Positions 1 to 10,536 of a stretch of 64,000 bases of DNA are shown here, one piece after another. Position 1 is the stretch's first letter. Every line of letters starts with the position of its first letter. Both the position numbers and the translations under genes were made by a program. The notes beneath the pieces were generated by a model. That model ran no database searches. It saw nothing but the letters and a program-made list of their open reading frames with translations, and had not been told where the DNA came from. Source of the stretch: Erythroxylum novogranatense (lineage: Eukaryota > Streptophyta > Magnoliopsida > Malpighiales > Erythroxylaceae); the NCBI GenBank assembly GCA_029891385.1, contig CM057227.1, positions 59,521,567 through 59,585,566 of the forward strand. Direction: 5' to 3'.

Positions 1-1216
1 GATTTTAATGCTTTATTTTGGATTCCAAGCTTTGAATATTTACTATGAATATTGATTAAATGAAACTTGGTTGTTTTAGGAAACCAAGTGACCGATTTCA
101 TCTCGAAGAAGGACATTAGTGAATCAGTTCTCGGCGATCTTAGGTGGGTAATATACTTATAGTGATTGTGTGATTAGGCAAATTCTTGCCTATGTATGAA
201 TATATGTTATAGATGATGCATGATTAAATGTGATGAACTGAATGATTGTAATGTCATATATGTGAAAGATTCATGGAAATTGATAGCATGACATCTTGAT
301 TTTGAGCATGTTATGCCTCGACTTCGGTCATGGCATTTTGAATAAATGCAAGATATGAAAGACTATTGTATGATTAAATGATTATGAGCATGATTATGTG
401 CTTTTGTTTGGGCGAGAGTGGAACCATTTCGTTCGTCACGTGCACGTAGACAAGAGCCTTCTCCCGGCTGCCCGTTTGTGGCATATGAGATCCGAATGGA
501 CTCATTTCGTTCAGGATGTAAACTTCGGTTTCTTCCTTTTGTTTCCATGGAACCCTCGAGCCATTATGATGTGCATTTCCTATGTGAACTGTTTATTGTG
601 AAGCATACTTTGTGACATAATTATGGATTGAATTAATCGTATTGATTGCATAAACTGTTTGAGTAGTATATGAATACTTGAATTAAAGTCTGTATAAATA
701 TAATGTATATACATTCATATCTTTGGGATTTGTGCTATTTGCCAATGGCTATAATTATATTAGCCATCGAAGCTGTAGCTCAACCCATTACTTTCCTCCT
801 CAAGTGCGAATAGCCGATTGTTGATCTTGCGAGGCATCGAAACTTCGAGTCAATTAGGAGCTTTGTCATAAGTTAAGTATTTTGTTTGGGCCCTCAAGAG
901 CATACTCTCATGGAACATATTTCATGTATTTTGGATTTGAATTTCATTTTGTATTTTGCTACAATGGAGAATACTTGATGAATGTCTTTAAATTTGCAAG
1001 CGTGTGAAATCCCATGATTACGGGTCTTAAATTCGTGGTGCTAAAGTTATGGCAATGTATGTGTGTAGCGAATGATCGCTTTGTGTATGTATGTACATTA
1101 TGTGACTCGCCATTATGGTTATGTATAAATGTTGGGATCGGTCTGCGGTTTAGGAGCTCGACACGGCGCGATCGAGGGTCGTCTCGGGATTTAGGGATGC
1201 AGGGCCCGGCCCAACA
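1..1216 (+). repeat. 3' half of a Tekay/Del LTR (LTR1), cut by the window edge
   Basis: Nearly identical to 9150-10360 and 20442-21667, the second halves of two further LTRs of the same family. It ends in the LTR terminus ccaaca at 1216 and is followed by aaact, exactly as the LTR ending at 21667 is. It contains the second acceptor-like site and small exon near 80-150, the GAGC/GCTC-type hairpin near 766-785, and no gene. The short frames at 363-615 and 1014-1283 are chance frames of LTR sequence. Confidence 0.9.
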
Positions 1217-1367
1217 AAACTCATCAGCGAGTGTGAGGAGAGGAAGTACATCGAGAGGGATTGGGGTCGGTCGGACTTGCTAGCGTTCTTAGTTCGAGGC
1301 ATTATCTTGCAAACAAAAGAAAGTAACAGAAAATCAATAGAGAGTTAAGTAAAATCAGCCTCCTAAA

Positions 1368-2010
1368 TCGCGACGTGTGGGCGACGTCATGGCGAGACAA
1401 AGTCCTCGACCGGGCGTCGCGATGTCAAAAGCAGATGTCGCGACGAGAAAGGTACTTAAATGCGTCACGGCGAGGCAATGCATTAAATCGCGCGTATGGC
1501 AATTTCTAGATGCATCGCGGTGAGCAATCGCCGTCGTCGTGAAAACCTAACTCAAAACCATTAACAAGGAAGACGAAAAACAGGAAAACGAAGGACAATG
1601 GAACACTTATAGAGATCAAAGACGCAAGAAAGGAGACGGCGGGAACGGCGGGCACAGCTGAACAACCGAGAAAATAGAGATAGCTAGAGCTGGAACGGCA
1701 GAAACAAAGCGGGAGAGAAGAAAATGATTGGGAAGAGAAGAGGAATAGACAGCGAAAGGAGGTGGACGGTCGCAAGGTGAAAAGACAAAAAAGGGCTCCG
1801 GACAAAGGCAAAGACCGCAGGATAGAAGGGGCAACAAAGGTATTTCAACCGATGGGACGTCGCGGTGTCAGAATGTGCCACGTCGCGACGTAAGCGCCAA
1901 AAGAAATGAGATACGTCATGGCGTATAAATGAAAATACGTCCACGGCGTGAGCGTTAAAGAAAAATAAGGTACGTCGCGACGTATAAATTAAAATAGGTC
2001 GCGACGTGTC
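1368..2010. repeat. Dispersed CGTCGCGACGT-type palindromes in the D 3' region, copy 1
   Basis: Two clusters (about 1368-1535 and 1850-2010) carry about a dozen degraded versions of a CpG-rich palindrome, separated by about 300 bases of ordinary sequence. The cleaner copy is at 21827-22465. Here several sites read aaatcgcg where the other copy reads cgtcgcg. Confidence 0.75.
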
Positions 2011-2298
2011 TGCCCGAAAAGAAAATAGAAACACAAACCTGACTTAATCCAGAAACAATCAATCTCACATAAATCAATCCTTCCACCAATGTCATGCTTC
2101 TTCAGAAAGATGTAAAGCTAACAAAGTGAAAGTAATTTATTCGAACAATGAACAGAAATCCTACCTACTACAGCTAATCTACTGGTTGGGTTTCTCCCCC
2201 ACACTTAATCAAAATACTCATGCAACACAAAAGTTTACATCACTTCCAAGCAAGATGCATGAATATAATGAGAATTCAGGTAGAGAAACAACCTAGTC

Positions 2299-2900
2299 TC
2301 ATAGTGGGTCCTGAAACTTGGGATGGTCATCCGACTGAAATCCAAGCTTCATCCTAGCAGTTTGGCTCTTGTGCAACTCCATGTCCAACACCTGACTTGA
2401 AGTTTCTCCTATAAAATAAGCAGCAAGAAAATTCTCTCCAAGGAGATTGTCAGTAGACGATGTTAAGGTGTGTGCAAAATCATTACATGCATTGTCAACA
2501 ACTGTGTCAAGCATGTTCACTCCAAGTAGAGAATAATCCTCGTGGGGGTGTTTCATTACTTCATACATGTTGAAGTTCATCTATTGTTCACCTAACTCCA
2601 TGGTGATCTTACCTTCCTTCATGCTGATCATGGTGCTTGCAGTCCGCAAAAAGGGTCGCCTGAGAATTAAGGAAGTATCCCGCACAACTTCGTAAGACAT
2701 ATCAAGCACATAAAATCAGCGAAATACTAAACCTTAACTCGGACCAAGATGTCCTCAATGATACCTTCGATGCCTAAATGATCTATCAGCCAACTGGAGG
2801 ACAACCGATGTAGGCTTAATACTCTTCACTCCTAAGGCCTCATAAACTGACTTAGGCATCACATTTATCGCTGCCCCCAGATCTAACAAAGCCCTACCTA
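2299..2900 (-). pseudogene. Broken Athila-like protease and protease-RT linker (duplicate fragment)
   Basis: On the minus strand the sequence encodes the retropepsin active-site segment around [13 protein letters not shown] (here DLGA in place of the usual D-T/S-G), then the linker containing MYEVMKHPHEDYSLLG, ending in DPL and a stop at 2299. It lacks the N-terminal half, lost at the 2900 junction, and has stops between the two parts. It matches 22758-23347. It cannot make a working enzyme. Confidence 0.8.
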
Positions 2901-2901
2901 T
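2896..2901. other. Rearrangement junction with 5-bp microhomology
   Basis: Left of this point the sequence follows element D (equivalent to 23347 and below). Right of it the sequence follows the integrase of element B (equivalent to 14167 onward, opposite coding strand). Both parents share cctat at the breakpoint. This is the expected join of a tandem duplication made by microhomology-mediated repair, or an assembly misjoin. Confidence 0.75.
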
Positions 2902-3755
2902 TCCGGAGTGGAAGTGGGAAAGGGTGACGATGGATTTTCTGATGGGTTTGCCTAAGACCAGCAGGAGGCATGACGCCATTTGGGTGATTGTGGATCGATT
3001 AACCAAGTCCGCTCACTTTTGGCAATTATGGTGATCCTTTGCATGTGCTAGCAAAGAAGTATATCGATGAGATAGTGAGGTTGCATGGGATTCTGGATTC
3101 TATTGTTTCGGATAGAGATCCTCGGTTTACTTCGAGGTTTTGGGGTAGTTTGCAGGAAGCGTTGGGGACAAAGTTGCATTTTTGTACGACTTTTCACCCT
3201 CAGACGGATGGTCAATCTGAGAGGACCATTCAGACTCTTGAGGGGATGCTTCGGGCTTGTGTGGTGGACTTTCGAGGAGCATGGGATGAGCATTTGCCGT
3301 TGGTCGAATTTGTTTATAATAATTCGTACCATTCGAGCATTCAGATGGCTCCGTATGAGGCTTTGTATGGGCGGAGGTGTAGGACTCCGATCTGCTGGGA
3401 TGAAGAAGGAGATAGACAATTGTTGGGACCAGATTTGATTCAGATGATGGTTGATAAAGTCAATCTGGTTAAGCAGCGACTTAAGGCAGCACAGGATAGG
3501 ATGAAGAGTTATGTTGATGCCCACCGAAAGGAGATGGAATATGAGGTCGGTGAGAAAGTGTTCCTTAAGACATCTCCTTGGAAAGGAGTCTTGAGATTCG
3601 CGAAAGGGAAGTTGAGTTCGAGGTATGTGGGTCCTTATGAGATCCTTGAGAGGATTGGACCACTCGCCTATAGATTGGCGTTACCTCCGGAGTTGTCGCA
3701 GATTCATGATGTGTTCCATGTGTCCATGCTGAGAAGGTATAGATCGGATCCTTCT
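2901..3755 (+). pseudogene. Chromovirus integrase fragment, core to GPY/F module
   Basis: The frame carries the integrase core start (MDFLMGLP, then [17 protein letters not shown]), the second catalytic region VSDRDPRF, the substrate loop with QSERTIQTLEGMLRA, and the GPY/F module (YVGPYEILERIGPLAYRLA) ending at HDVFHVSMLRRYRSDPS. The uninterrupted part is 3039-3755; a small deletion near 3030 breaks the frame upstream. The protein is cut by the K insertion at 3756 and resumes at 7894. It is the truncated left copy of the integrase at 14167-15017 and lacks the zinc-binding N-terminus. Confidence 0.92.
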
Positions 3756-4086
3756 TGTTGGACCCCACCCCACCCGTAGGTGTTTGCGAGTTATCTTCAC
3801 AAGCGAGTGTTCTGGGTTATCTGCACAGCATCAACCTGTCGATATTGTCCTCTTTGGTCATGGGTGAGCCACGGCTCGAACCCGTGACCTCGAACTATAG
3901 CTTCCATGCTGCCTCTTACCATTTGGCTAAGTTAGCCAAATGGTAAGAAAGCGAGCATGTGAAGCTATAAATTTTGAGTCATGGGTTCGAGCCGGGCTCA
4001 CCCATGACCAAAGAGGACACATCGACAGATGATGTCAGTATAACTCAAGAATATCATAAGATTCTGAAACTGGGTGGTGTCCAACA
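3756..4086. repeat. Foldback with two head-to-head tRNA-like promoter cores
   Basis: A near-palindrome with arms of about 165 bp meeting at 3930/3931, where TTACCATTTGGCTAA faces its own complement. Each arm read outward has a pol III A box (TAGCCAAATGG, at 3933-3943 and on the minus strand at 3919-3929) and, 36-40 bp further, a B box (GGTTCGAGCC, at 3984-3993 and minus strand 3873-3882). The outer ends match the LTR tip (TGTTGGACC), which is repeated at 4100. The spacing fits a tRNA-derived SINE head. Copy 2 is at 15018-15353. Confidence 0.7.
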
Positions 4087-6614
4087 AAAGCGCCTTTAAT
4101 GTTGGACCCCACCCCCACCCGTAGGTGTTTGCAGGTTATCTTTGCGGCGGTATTCTTGGTTATACCGCACATCAAACCTTGAGGTCATGGGTTCGAGCCG
4201 TGGCTCACCCATGACCAAAGAGGACAATACAATCAAATAAAAGACTTAAGTAGGTTTTTTAAGTGGCCAACGAAATTTCAAGTGAGGGAGGCTTATGTGT
4301 GGTCGTTTTAGCTTAGGGAAATAAGTGTAAAAGAAGCAAGTTAGGTCATTCTTCTAGCACCATCCGAAAGCCACCAAAAGGAAGAAGAGAAGATGGAAGT
4401 TTCGGCCATTGGAGAAGAAGAAAAGGTGAGAGCTTTGGTTTTTCTTGGTTTAGGAAGGTGATTGAGAGAGTTCTCTTAGAAGAAAAAGGAAGAGGAAGAG
4501 ATTATCCTCCATTAGAGTCAAGAAGAGGATGATTTCATGGGTCTTATATTCAAGGTAAGAGTTTCGAAATTCATGGTTTGGTTGTTAGGTTTTGTCCTTC
4601 TTGCTTAATAATGGTAGTTGGAGAGATTTGTGAAGAAAACAAATGAAAGAAGAAGAGTTATGAAAGTGGAAAGAAAAAAACAGCATGCGTGGGTTTCATA
4701 TAAACATGAAATTTTCAAATTTTGTTGTTTTTATGGATAGGTTTTGATGATAATGGCTTAGTTAAGGTATGAGTAAGGTGTTATTGAATTGATGTCATGT
4801 TTTCCTTTCCGTAAAATTTTCCAGCAATGGTCTCTTTTTGTTAATTAGGGTTTTATTGTGAGATTTTGCCTTTTTGCTTAATCATGGTGGTTTGATGAGT
4901 GAATATGAAGTAAAGGGAAGGTTAGGTTAGATTAAAGTCAAGGGTTTTCCATTTCTTGGAAAATTCCAGCACTTGATCTTTTAGGAAATTGTGACTTTTG
5001 TTATTCCTAAGATGGGATTTTGCTTAGTTTGGAGAGGGATTATAGTTGTTATGAAGGTATAAGTGCAGTTATGTAAGTTTAAATCCAAGTTTTACATTCT
5101 TGAAAAACAAATTCCAGCATTAATATCTTGTGTTTAATTCATGGTTTATGTTAGAGTTTTGTTTTCCTTGTTGAATATTGGTGGTCTAAAGAGTAGTGAT
5201 GAAGGAAAGAGAAAAGAAGAAGAATACTTGAAGCTTGGAAAAAAAAAATTCCAGCATGAGTATCTTTTGGAAATTCATGGTTTTATAGATGAGTTTTGAT
5301 TGGTATAGCTTAAACAAGGGTATAGGTAAAGTGAGAAAGGGGTTAAATCAAGATTTGCTCTCTTTAAAAATTTCAGCATTTGTAATCTTTGGTACATTCA
5401 TGGTCTTTGCTAGAAATTTGCCTATCTTGCTTAGTTGCTTAGAAAGGGAAGTCAAAGAGGTTGTCTTTAAGAGTAAAATGGAAAAGAAGAAGGGATTTGA
5501 GAAGAACGTCGCATTTTGTTGGTTAATTAGTTAAGTGTGGATGTTAATGGTCTAAATAAAGTATGGATGAGGTTATGAAATTTTTAAATGCAAGTTTTCC
5601 CAAGCCTTAGAATTTTTCAGCATGTGTATCTTATGGTAATTAGGATTTTTATGCTTTGTTTAAGGTTAAATAAGGTAATTGAAGGCATTAAAGGAAAAGA
5701 AAATGAGAAAGGTAAAGGAGGTGTAAGAAAATCAGCATTTGTGGGGTTCTTTAAAGCAGGAGATTGTTGAAAAGTTTGATGCTTTTGAGAAGGGTTTTGA
5801 TAGTTATAATTTAGGAATGGTATAGGCATAGTTAGGTAGGTTTTTAAGTATGATTTCTATTCTTTTAAAAATTTCAGCATTGATTCATTATGTTAATTAG
5901 GATTTTATGTCTTGATTAAGGTCCAATAAGGCATGGGAAGTAAAGGAAAGGCAATTGGACCAATCCAAGATGCTAGCAAGGAAAATTAAGGTGGGTAATT
6001 TCTTAATAATTGAGTTAATAAGCGTGTTAAAGTTTATTATAAATGCTAACTATTGCTTTCCAATGATTTACAAAGCTTGGATTAATTGCTTTTTGTGATG
6101 TTTTACACTTGTATGTGGTGTGCTTTGAGTATGAGTTTTATGTTGGAATGATTGATTGAATGGTTTGTTAAATGAAAAATTATAAGTATTGGTGATTCTA
6201 GAAAATGATTGAATTATGTGATTTTGGAAAATGCCATGTTTGGCAAGTATATGTGAATTATGTGAAAATGCATGATTATGTGGGTTTGTTGTGATCCCCT
6301 CCGTTAGCAAGTGCGCACTTGTCTATATAGGCTTCGCCACCGCCCTTATAGTGGCCCAGAGTTCAAATCGGACTCCCTCATTCCTGACTACACATGGTAA
6401 GCAGCGGACATGTGTAGTACGTCCGTTAGGATCACTCAAACCACTTGTATGTGATTATGTGCTGTTATGTTATGATCGTCTGGTATGCGATTATGTGTTT
6501 TTGTATGATCTTGTTGAATCTTCATTGACTTTGTCAATTGTTTGACGTGTGGTATTTTGTAAATGAATAAATGAAACTTGAACATGGTTTTTGCTTTTTT
6601 TTTTATTAAGTTAT

Positions 6615-6655
6615 TACCCACGAGCCGTCGAGCTCACCCCCATTTTCCCCTCGGT
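6615..6655 (+). promoter_or_regulatory. Conserved hairpin and acceptor-like tract in LTR K
   Basis: GAGCcgtcGAGCTC can fold into a short stem and is followed by ACCCCC and a pyrimidine run. In copy 2 (17883-17921) the run ends in a clean CTCAG|G acceptor; here the AG is disturbed (ctcggtag). The same arrangement occurs in the LTRs of B, E, F and H. Confidence 0.5.
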
Positions 6656-7893
6656 AGTGAAGCAAGAATGCAGGTCGTCGCATCGGGATTGAGGAAAATC
6701 CGATGCATTTTGTTGATTTAGAAGTCTCAAAGCTTTAGTTTTTTCTTTGTAAATGCAGTTTTATCTTTTTGGTTGTACTTGGGCTAAAATGCCTTGAAAG
6801 CGTTGTATTTGCTTATGTCCGTAAAAATGTAAGAGTTTTGAAGTTAAAGTGTATTGTTTGTAAGATTGAAAATGATAAAAACAAGGATGAGAGGGTATTC
6901 TTTTAGGAATTCAAATGATAAATGCCTATGATTGAGTTTTGGACTTGATGTTGAAATAATTAAATTGACATTGTTGTTGAGATTGTTGGATTGGATTGTA
7001 GTTGGATGATTAAAGATTGGGAAGATTGAAGTGGTTTTGTGCAGGTTTGGAGCTTGGATGGTTTAGATTTAGGATTTGGCTAGAGCATTTTTAGGAGAGA
7101 TGCTGTCCAAATTTTCCTAAATTTGGGCAGCAACTTAAGCAAGGTTTAGACCCTCTTAGTGAGGGAATTCACTTTGGAAGTCTTCTATAAAATTGTAGAG
7201 CATGTGAAAATCTTGAAAGCGGTATAAAATGGATCATTTTCGGACTTAAAATGAGGAAGTTATAGGGTTTGAAAGTTTTCAATTCTATATTCGGATTACT
7301 GTTCATTTTGCATTTTGCAGAATCTTTAGAGGCATTTTCACCCTCTTAGAGACAGATTCAAGTTTTGCTTTCTTCATAGAAAATGTAGCTTATCTTTTCC
7401 TCTTATAATTTGATATATGATTTGCAATGTTTGAATATGGGAGTAAGAAGTTGTGGTCATTGGAAGATTGCTGCCACTATTCCCGAATACTGTTCATGTG
7501 GTCATTTGAGGCAGCATCTTCCTGCGTGGTTTTGTCCCTCTTAATGACATAATTGAGTCTTGTTTCCTTCATAACATATGTAGAGGTCTTTTATCTTTTC
7601 AGGGAGGTATGATTTGTCCGAATCGGAGTTAAGAACAAAAAGTTATGAGGGTCGAAAATTGGCATTGCACTTTTCCTTTGGTAAGTAGCTGAAAGCAACT
7701 TTGGACCTTTTAAAGAACCGAGCTAAGTTTTGAAGTATGAAAATGGAGTTAAGATGAATAAAATTAAAAAAATTATATCGAATTTTGGGATTAGAGATTG
7801 GATATTCGATAACAGGTTATAAGAGTTCATAAGGAATCATGTATACGCATCGAGGAATATGTATAAGTAGTTGGGTTAGAATCGGGATCAACA

Positions 7894-8120
7894 CTTCTCA
7901 CATTGTTCAGGGTAGTGAGGTTCAACTGAGGGATGATTTGAGCTATGAGGAGCTTCCAGTGCAGATCTTGGATACCAAAAAAAAAATCCTCAGGAACAAG
8001 ACAGTTCAGTTAGTCAAAGTCCTATGGAGGAATCATTCAGTATAGGAGGCTACTTGGGAGCCATTGGAAGCCATGCGGGAGAAGTATCCACATCTATTCG
8101 ATGATTCAGGTAAATTTTGA
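7894..8120 (+). pseudogene. Integrase C-terminus with chromodomain-like tail, copy 1
   Basis: It resumes the integrase after the K insertion: SHIVQGSEVQLRDDLSYEEL, then a tail containing VQILD, LVKVLWRNH and ATWEPLEAMREKYPHLF, stopping at TGA 8118-8120. This LVKVLWRNH..EATWE signature is typical of the reduced chromodomain of Tekay/Del chromoviruses, which is thought to guide integration to heterochromatin. The frame shifts once near 8040. Seventeen bases lie between the stop and the polypurine tract. Confidence 0.9.
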
Positions 8121-8137
8121 GGACGAAATTTCTTTTT

Positions 8138-8150
8138 AGAGGGGGAGAAA
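8138..8150 (+). other. Polypurine tract before LTR2
   Basis: agagggggagaaa directly abuts the LTR start TGTTAGG at 8151. It is where plus-strand DNA synthesis would be primed. Its presence shows that LTR2 is the 3' LTR of the truncated left element as well as the 5' LTR of element B. Confidence 0.9.
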
Positions 8151-10360
8151 TGTTAGGGTTCGAATTTTTTTTATGATGTCATTAAGCATGAATTTTGTTA
8201 ATTATGTGTTTATGGCTTCATGTGATTAAATTGGGCATAATATTGGATAATTGAGTTTAAGATATGATTAAATATGGTTTAAATAAGGACTTAGAGGGTT
8301 AAATGATGTAAGGACATTTTAGGAAGATTTCTTATGTGGAATGGATTTGGGCTTAACTAAGGAGGGTATATTGGTCATTGTCCCATTCCTTAGGATTAGG
8401 TTAAGAGAAAATAGAAAAGAAAGAAAGAAAAGAGAAAAGAAGGAGAAGAGAAGGGAGGATGTCGTCGAGGAGAGGAAGAGAAGAGAAAGGAGATTTAGAC
8501 ATTTGACCTTTTCCGGCAGATTCGAAGCTCATTTCGGGTAAGTTAGTTTTGTTTCTTCTTGTTCTGGTTAGATCTAAACTTAGAAAATCTTTGAATCGGC
8601 GAGAATCGGCGGTTTAGGGTAAAATGGTGAGATCCTTTGGGTTGATCGTTTGTGGTTGATTTGGAGTTGAGAATGGGTTAGAAATACCTTATAAGACTGA
8701 TCTCTTGTTTAGATGTGTTGGATTTGGTAAGGGAATAATCATATTTGGGTTACAGAGATCCGGGTTTGAGTCGAACTCCGGGCGACGGCGTCGCGGCGTG
8801 CGTATGAATAAGCGTCGCGACGTGTGAAGAAGAGCCACGTTGCGGCGTGTAAATAATTTTACGATTATTAAATCGCGACGCGTGGAACGCAGGAGTTGTC
8901 GCGACGTGTGATATTTGTTCGCCATGCGGTGAGCCTTAGGTCGTTAAATCGCGACGAGCCTCTCTTCGTCGCCATGGCGAGCCCCTTTTTCTAAAATGGG
9001 AATTGTTTATTTTGAGGATATCTTTGAGTATAGATGTCCGATTGAGGTGATTCAGATTCGTTATGAATTAGAAATAAAGGCTACGTTCATGAAGTTGGGA
9101 AGTTCTAATTAGCCTTGAAGGGTTGAATTTTAGGAGAAGATGGGATATAGATTTTAATGCTTTATTTTGGATTCCAAGCTTTGAATATTTACTATGAATA
9201 TTGATTAAATGGAACTTGGTTGTTTTAGGAAACCAAGTGACGATTTCATCTCAAGAAGAAGGACATTAGTGAATCGGATTCTCGGCGATCTTAGGTGGGT
9301 AATATACTTATAGTGATTGTGTGATTAGGCAAATTCTTGCCTATGTATGAATATATGTTATAGATGATGCATGATTAAATGTGATGAACCTGAATGATTG
9401 TAATGTCATATATGTGAAAGATTCATGGAAATTGATAGCATGACATCTTGATTTTGAGCATGTTATGCCTCGACTTGGTCATGACATTTTGAATAAATGC
9501 AAGATATGAAAGACTATCGTATGATTAAGCGATTATGAGCATGATTATGTGCTTTTGTTTGGGCGAGAGTGGAACCATTTAGTTAAATCACGTGCGTAGA
9601 CAAGAGCCTTCTCGGCTGCCGCTTGTGGCATATGAGATCGAATGGACTCATTTCGCTTCGAGATGTAAACTTCGGTTTCTTCCTTTTGTTTCCATGGAAC
9701 CCTCGAGCCATTATGATGTGCATTTCCTATGTGAACTGTTTATTGTGAAGCATACTTTGTGACATAATTATGGATTGAATTAATCGTATTGATTGCATAA
9801 ACTGTTTGAGTAGCATATGAATACTTGAATTAAAGTCTGTATAAATATAATGTATATACATTCATATGTTGGGATTTGTGCTATTTGCCAATGGCTATAA
9901 TTATATTAGCCACTGAGCTGTGTAGCTCAACCCATTACTTTCCCTCCTCAAAAGTGAGCAATTGTTGTTGATCTTGCGAGGCATCGGAAACTTCGAGTCA
10001 ATTAGGAGCTTTGTTATAAGTTCGTATTTTGTTTGGGCCCTCCGAGCATACTCTCATGGAACATATTTCATGTATTTTGGATTTGAATTTCATTTTGTAT
10101 TTTGCTACAATGGAGAATACTTGATGAATGTCTTTAAATTTACAAACGTGTGAAATCCCCATGATTCTGGTTCTTAAATTCAGATGGCTGCTAATGTTAT
10201 GGCAATGTATGTGTGTAGCGAATGATCGTTTTGTGTATGTATGTACATTATGTGACTCGCCATTATGGTTATGTATAAATGATCGGTTACTGCAGTTTAG
10301 GAGCTCGACAGGGCGCGATCCGGGGGCCTCGGGATTTGGGGATCCGGGTCCCGACTGACA
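8151..10360 (+). repeat. Shared LTR2 of the Tekay/Del family
   Basis: A 2210-bp LTR starting TGTTAGGGTTCG and ending CTGACA. It has a polypurine tract on its left and a decayed primer-binding site plus gag on its right, so it serves two tandem elements. Inside are a purine-rich leader (about 8400-8537) ending in a GTAAGTT donor at 8538, the CpG palindrome array at 8788-8985, an acceptor at 9227-9228 with a small exon ending in GTGGGTAA, and a hairpin plus pyrimidine tract near 9915-9955. The arginine/lysine-rich frame at 8341-8541 is the purine-rich leader, not a gene. Confidence 0.92.
8788..8985. repeat. CGTCGCGACGTG palindrome array in LTR2
   Basis: About eight copies of a 12-bp CpG palindrome or close variants lie in roughly 200 bp, in otherwise AT-rich LTR. 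It falls in the stretch that would be the first LTR intron. The cleaner copy is at 20075-20265. The same word is used by element D. Confidence 0.85.
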
Positions 10361-10536
10361 TGTTTAGTGTCGAGCGCCTAGGTTTAGGTGTCCTCGCTTA
10401 GAATGCATCGTAGGATGAATTGTGTGGTATGTGCTTACTTGTTGCATTGATTGAGTGCCTTAAGTGACATGCATATCATGCATACATGTAGATTGACGTA
10501 TAGCTAATCTGTAGTGTTTCCCTTTGAAGGAGTACG
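10361..10536 (+). other. Element B leader with a decayed tRNA-Met primer-binding site
   Basis: Positions 10364-10375 read ttagtgtcgagc where the plant consensus is tggtatcagagc; the following cctaggtttagg matches other Tekay/Del leaders. Compare the intact site of element E at 31581. The remainder up to the gag ATG is non-coding leader. Confidence 0.5.

Larger units (their letters stand above)
1217..2900 (-). mobile_element. Fragment of Athila-like element D (duplicate of 21668-23347)
   Basis: Base-for-base counterpart of 21668-23347, starting at the same LTR/flank junction. On the minus strand it holds the end of the protease-linker frame (2299-2900), the purine-rich tract near 2190-2210, and a 3' non-coding stretch rich in CGTCGCGACGT-like words. 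It stops at about 2900, where the sequence jumps into chromovirus integrase. The sharing of both the LTR junction and the flank shows a duplication rather than two independent insertions. Confidence 0.9.
3756..7893 (+). mobile_element. Solo LTR K inserted in integrase, copy 1
   Basis: This 4138-bp block begins TGTTGGACCCC and ends GGGATCAACA. It is flanked by the 5-bp direct repeat cttct (3751-3755 and 7894-7898), the usual size for LTR retrotransposon integration. It contains no gag, pol or primer-binding site. It has the layout of a long chromovirus LTR: a GA-rich leader near 4370-4554 ending in a GTAAGA donor, a second donor (GTGGGTAA) at 5991, and a GAGC/GCTC hairpin with a pyrimidine tract at 6621-6652. 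Its terminus resembles that of LTR E (GGATCCAACA). It is best read as an LTR left after internal recombination. The lysine-rich frame at 5289-5534 is not supported as a gene. Confidence 0.75.

Noticed and set aside
1506..2034. Antisense open frames of 70-155 codons (also 21803-22492)
   Set aside because: They lie opposite a purine-rich non-coding stretch of D, translate to Ser/Phe/Leu low-complexity sequence and break between the duplicate copies.
3048..3524. 158-codon minus-strand frame opposite integrase
   Set aside because: Shadow of the conserved plus-strand integrase; the same shadow recurs at 14460-14783.
3858..4000. A complete tRNA gene
   Set aside because: A and B boxes are present, but no acceptor stem or plausible anticodon arm can be formed.
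5289..5534. 81-codon frame in both K copies (also 16548-16793)
   Set aside because: Preserved only because the copies are recent duplicates; no domain, no codon bias, inside an LTR.
3756..7893. K as a DNA transposon with terminal inverted repeats (TGTTGGACCCC/GGGATCAACA)
   Set aside because: Short inverted ends are usual for LTRs, the 5-bp target repeat fits retroviral-type integration, and no transposase is present.
8341..8541. Lys/Arg/Glu-rich 66-codon frame, repeated at 19619-19819
   Set aside because: It is the GA-rich LTR leader read as codons; equivalent stretches in other LTRs are not open in the same frame.
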